NCBI GenBank assembly: GCA_947643165.1
Contig: CANRVB010000004.1
Location: forward strand, 62,001-126,000
Reading direction: 5' to 3'
DNA: 64,000 nucleotides
Origin: an uncultured Porphyromonadaceae bacterium
Lineage (GTDB): Bacteria; Bacteroidota; Bacteroidia; Bacteroidales; Muribaculaceae
The notes under the pieces are model-generated. The model was not told where the DNA came from. It saw nothing but the letters and a program-made list of their open reading frames with translations, and did not search any database. Positions 62,967 through 64,000 of the stretch are shown here, piece by piece. The first letter of the stretch is position 1; each line of letters opens with the position of its first letter. The position numbers and the translations under genes are program-made.

Positions 62967-63860
62967 CTATTCGCATGAAATTCCCTCATATTCAAATAAA
63001 AACATGGCTCTGTTTTCATCATTAGACATATAAAGATAAGCCTGTAATATGTCTTCATATCGCTTTGATGGAAAATGATTCTTGAAGCTTTCAAATTCTG
63101 TGACAATCATTTTCTCTCGTTCATGTTGGCTAATGCCCATTCCTCGCATCGCCATGAAAACTATGTTATTAGATGTCAACGTAAAACTTTCCTCATAGGC
63201 TATTTGTTCCAGCGTAAAAACAGCACGTAGTAAACCTTTTATGTATTTTTGCTGATTGCATAAGTCTGTGGGGTAATATGGATATTTCATAAAATCTGCT
63301 TCCGAAGATCGGAAAAGCTCCAACTTATTCTCCAATCCCATATCTCGTGCAATCGCCGTTATAAGTGCTGAATTAGTCTCTTGTGCATTAGGCATATTGC
63401 AATTGGCTGCTGAAAAAGTTATATTGGACAAATCTTGAATGAATGATAACCATTCATCGCACAAACTTGTGGGCAATATCTGCTCGCCATTGTATTCGTC
63501 ACATGCATTGACTATAGAATCAAAATCTTGGATAAACGCCATGTCATCGTATTTGTCAATGTCAACTCGTTCATTAGAGAAAACGATGCCAACCCCCTCA
63601 ATATTTGTTTTTTGAATATTTGATGAGGACTGTTTTAAATTGCCTTTCTCTGCGTTGGGACGATATGCAAATTCAAGACAAGAACATTCCATAAAATATC
63701 TGGTTTCATCATATATTGGAACGTATATATAAAGAGCCATTGTTTGGTATCTGCCAAACACGCCGATTTTAAACACTTCATAATCATCTGATGTGAAGTG
63801 TATATATGGCCATTTATTACTATGTAAATGTCCGTTGATAGAAGCCGATAAATTATTCAT
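62967..63860 (-). CDS. Unrecognised protein, accessory-looking
   Basis: A 297-residue soluble protein that I cannot place in a family. The N-terminal half is beta-rich (IHFTSDDYEVFKIGVFGRYQTMALYIYVPIY), suggesting a small jelly-roll or barrel-like fold. The C-terminal half is helical (KYIKGLLRAVFTLEQIAYEESF, EREKMIVTEFESFKNHFP). There is no signal peptide or membrane segment. Base composition is more AT-rich than in the men genes, hinting at acquisition. The next gene in the same orientation starts beyond the right edge. An effector, immunity or phage-defence role would be guesswork. Confidence 0.6.
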   Translation of the reverse strand: MNNLSASINGHLHSNKWPYIHFTSDDYEVFKIGVFGRYQTMALYIYVPIYDETRYFMECSCLEFAYRPNAEKGNLKQSSSNIQKTNIEGVGIVFSNERVDIDKYDDMAFIQDFDSIVNACDEYNGEQILPTSLCDEWLSFIQDLSNITFSAANCNMPNAQETNSALITAIARDMGLENKLELFRSSEADFMKYPYYPTDLCNQQKYIKGLLRAVFTLEQIAYEESFTLTSNNIVFMAMRGMGISQHEREKMIVTEFESFKNHFPSKRYEDILQAYLYMSNDENRAMFLFEYEGISCE

Positions 63861-63902
63861 TTTTACCTTTAACTTATTTCAGTTGTTAGAATATGAACGC
63901 CA

Positions 63903-64000
63903 TTATTTGCGTCTGACAAATGTTTCTATCTCGTTGCCTGATGTGTTGAGTGTATCTCCGTCAAAGACTACTGTATTCTTGTGAACATAGACTATCAGAG
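63903..64000 (-). CDS. C-terminal fragment of an unidentified protein
   Basis: The last 31 codons of a minus-strand gene enter from the right edge, reading LIVYVHKNTVVFDGDTLN and ending TFVRRK before a TAA. Too little is present to name it. It ends 42 bases before the start of the unknown gene at 62967-63860, so the two may share a transcript. Confidence 0.55.
   Translation of the reverse strand, partial: LIVYVHKNTVVFDGDTLNTSGNEIETFVRRK

Noticed and set aside
1-64000. CRISPR array, insertion sequence, prophage or integrase
   Set aside because: No regularly spaced repeats, transposase, integrase or phage structural genes were seen in the ORF track or intergenic regions.

Overview
The window looks like a core-genome stretch of a Bacteroidales bacterium, most likely of the Muribaculaceae type; the family assignment is inference, and no marker here fixes a genus. 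The phylum is supported by the promoter grammar, because many genes are preceded by a TTTG/TTG box 19-21 bp upstream of TAnnTTTG and lack an obvious Shine-Dalgarno. It is also supported by Bacteroidota-typical families: an elongated NusB, a class III fructose bisphosphatase, a PurF-like protein beginning MGGFFG, a BT_3928-like DoxX protein, a DUF5686-like barrel and a DcaP-like porin. There is no rRNA, CRISPR array, prophage or recognisable insertion sequence. One tRNA is present, tRNA-Gln(TTG).

Layout. 1-3439 (minus strand): start of rpe, a DedA protein, a UDG-superfamily glycosylase, efp and purT. 3707-7242 (plus): nusB, yajC, a YbbR-like protein and coaE. 7258-12786 (minus): a nitrilase-family amidase, a PlsC-like acyltransferase, a small unknown protein, and a threonine pair thrA-thrC whose ThrC is strongly altered. 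13093-17493: malic enzyme facing FBPase III across a bidirectional terminator. 17494-18628: a long AT-rich gap containing a GC-richer structured island, a candidate ncRNA. 18629-25942: an HTH regulator, a ThiE/TenI-like protein, a DcaP-like porin, a lipoprotein coupled to a RelA-type (p)ppGpp synthetase, and a DUF5686-like barrel.

26141-31362: purL with a terminator-like hairpin in its leader, then a PurF homologue lacking the N-terminal cysteine. 31562-36707 (minus): an S9 peptidase, DUF1599 protein, BT_3928 protein and tpiA, with overlapping or close ends suggesting one operon. 36978-40640: etfB-etfA-acyl-CoA dehydrogenase. 40793-47583: rhodanese lipoprotein, metF, holB, an AddB-like nuclease and hemW. 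47595-52787: rlmH, nadC, a HAD phosphatase, a MATE exporter and an FAD-dependent oxidoreductase. 52943-57132: valS (with a perfect 22-bp inverted repeat carrying its -10-like box), tyrS and tRNA-Gln. 57262-61817 (minus): menaquinone genes menD-menB-menC-menE. 61902-64000 (minus): a Vat-like acetyltransferase and two unrecognised genes that look like the beginning of an accessory region.

No single undescribed multi-gene system could be demonstrated. The best leads are the switch-like RNA candidate at 17.7-17.9 kb, the mirrored promoter repeat before valS, the altered threonine synthase with no homoserine kinase beside it, the purL leader hairpin, and the unknown genes at the right edge. All calls come from reading the sequence and the supplied ORF track; no database search was run.
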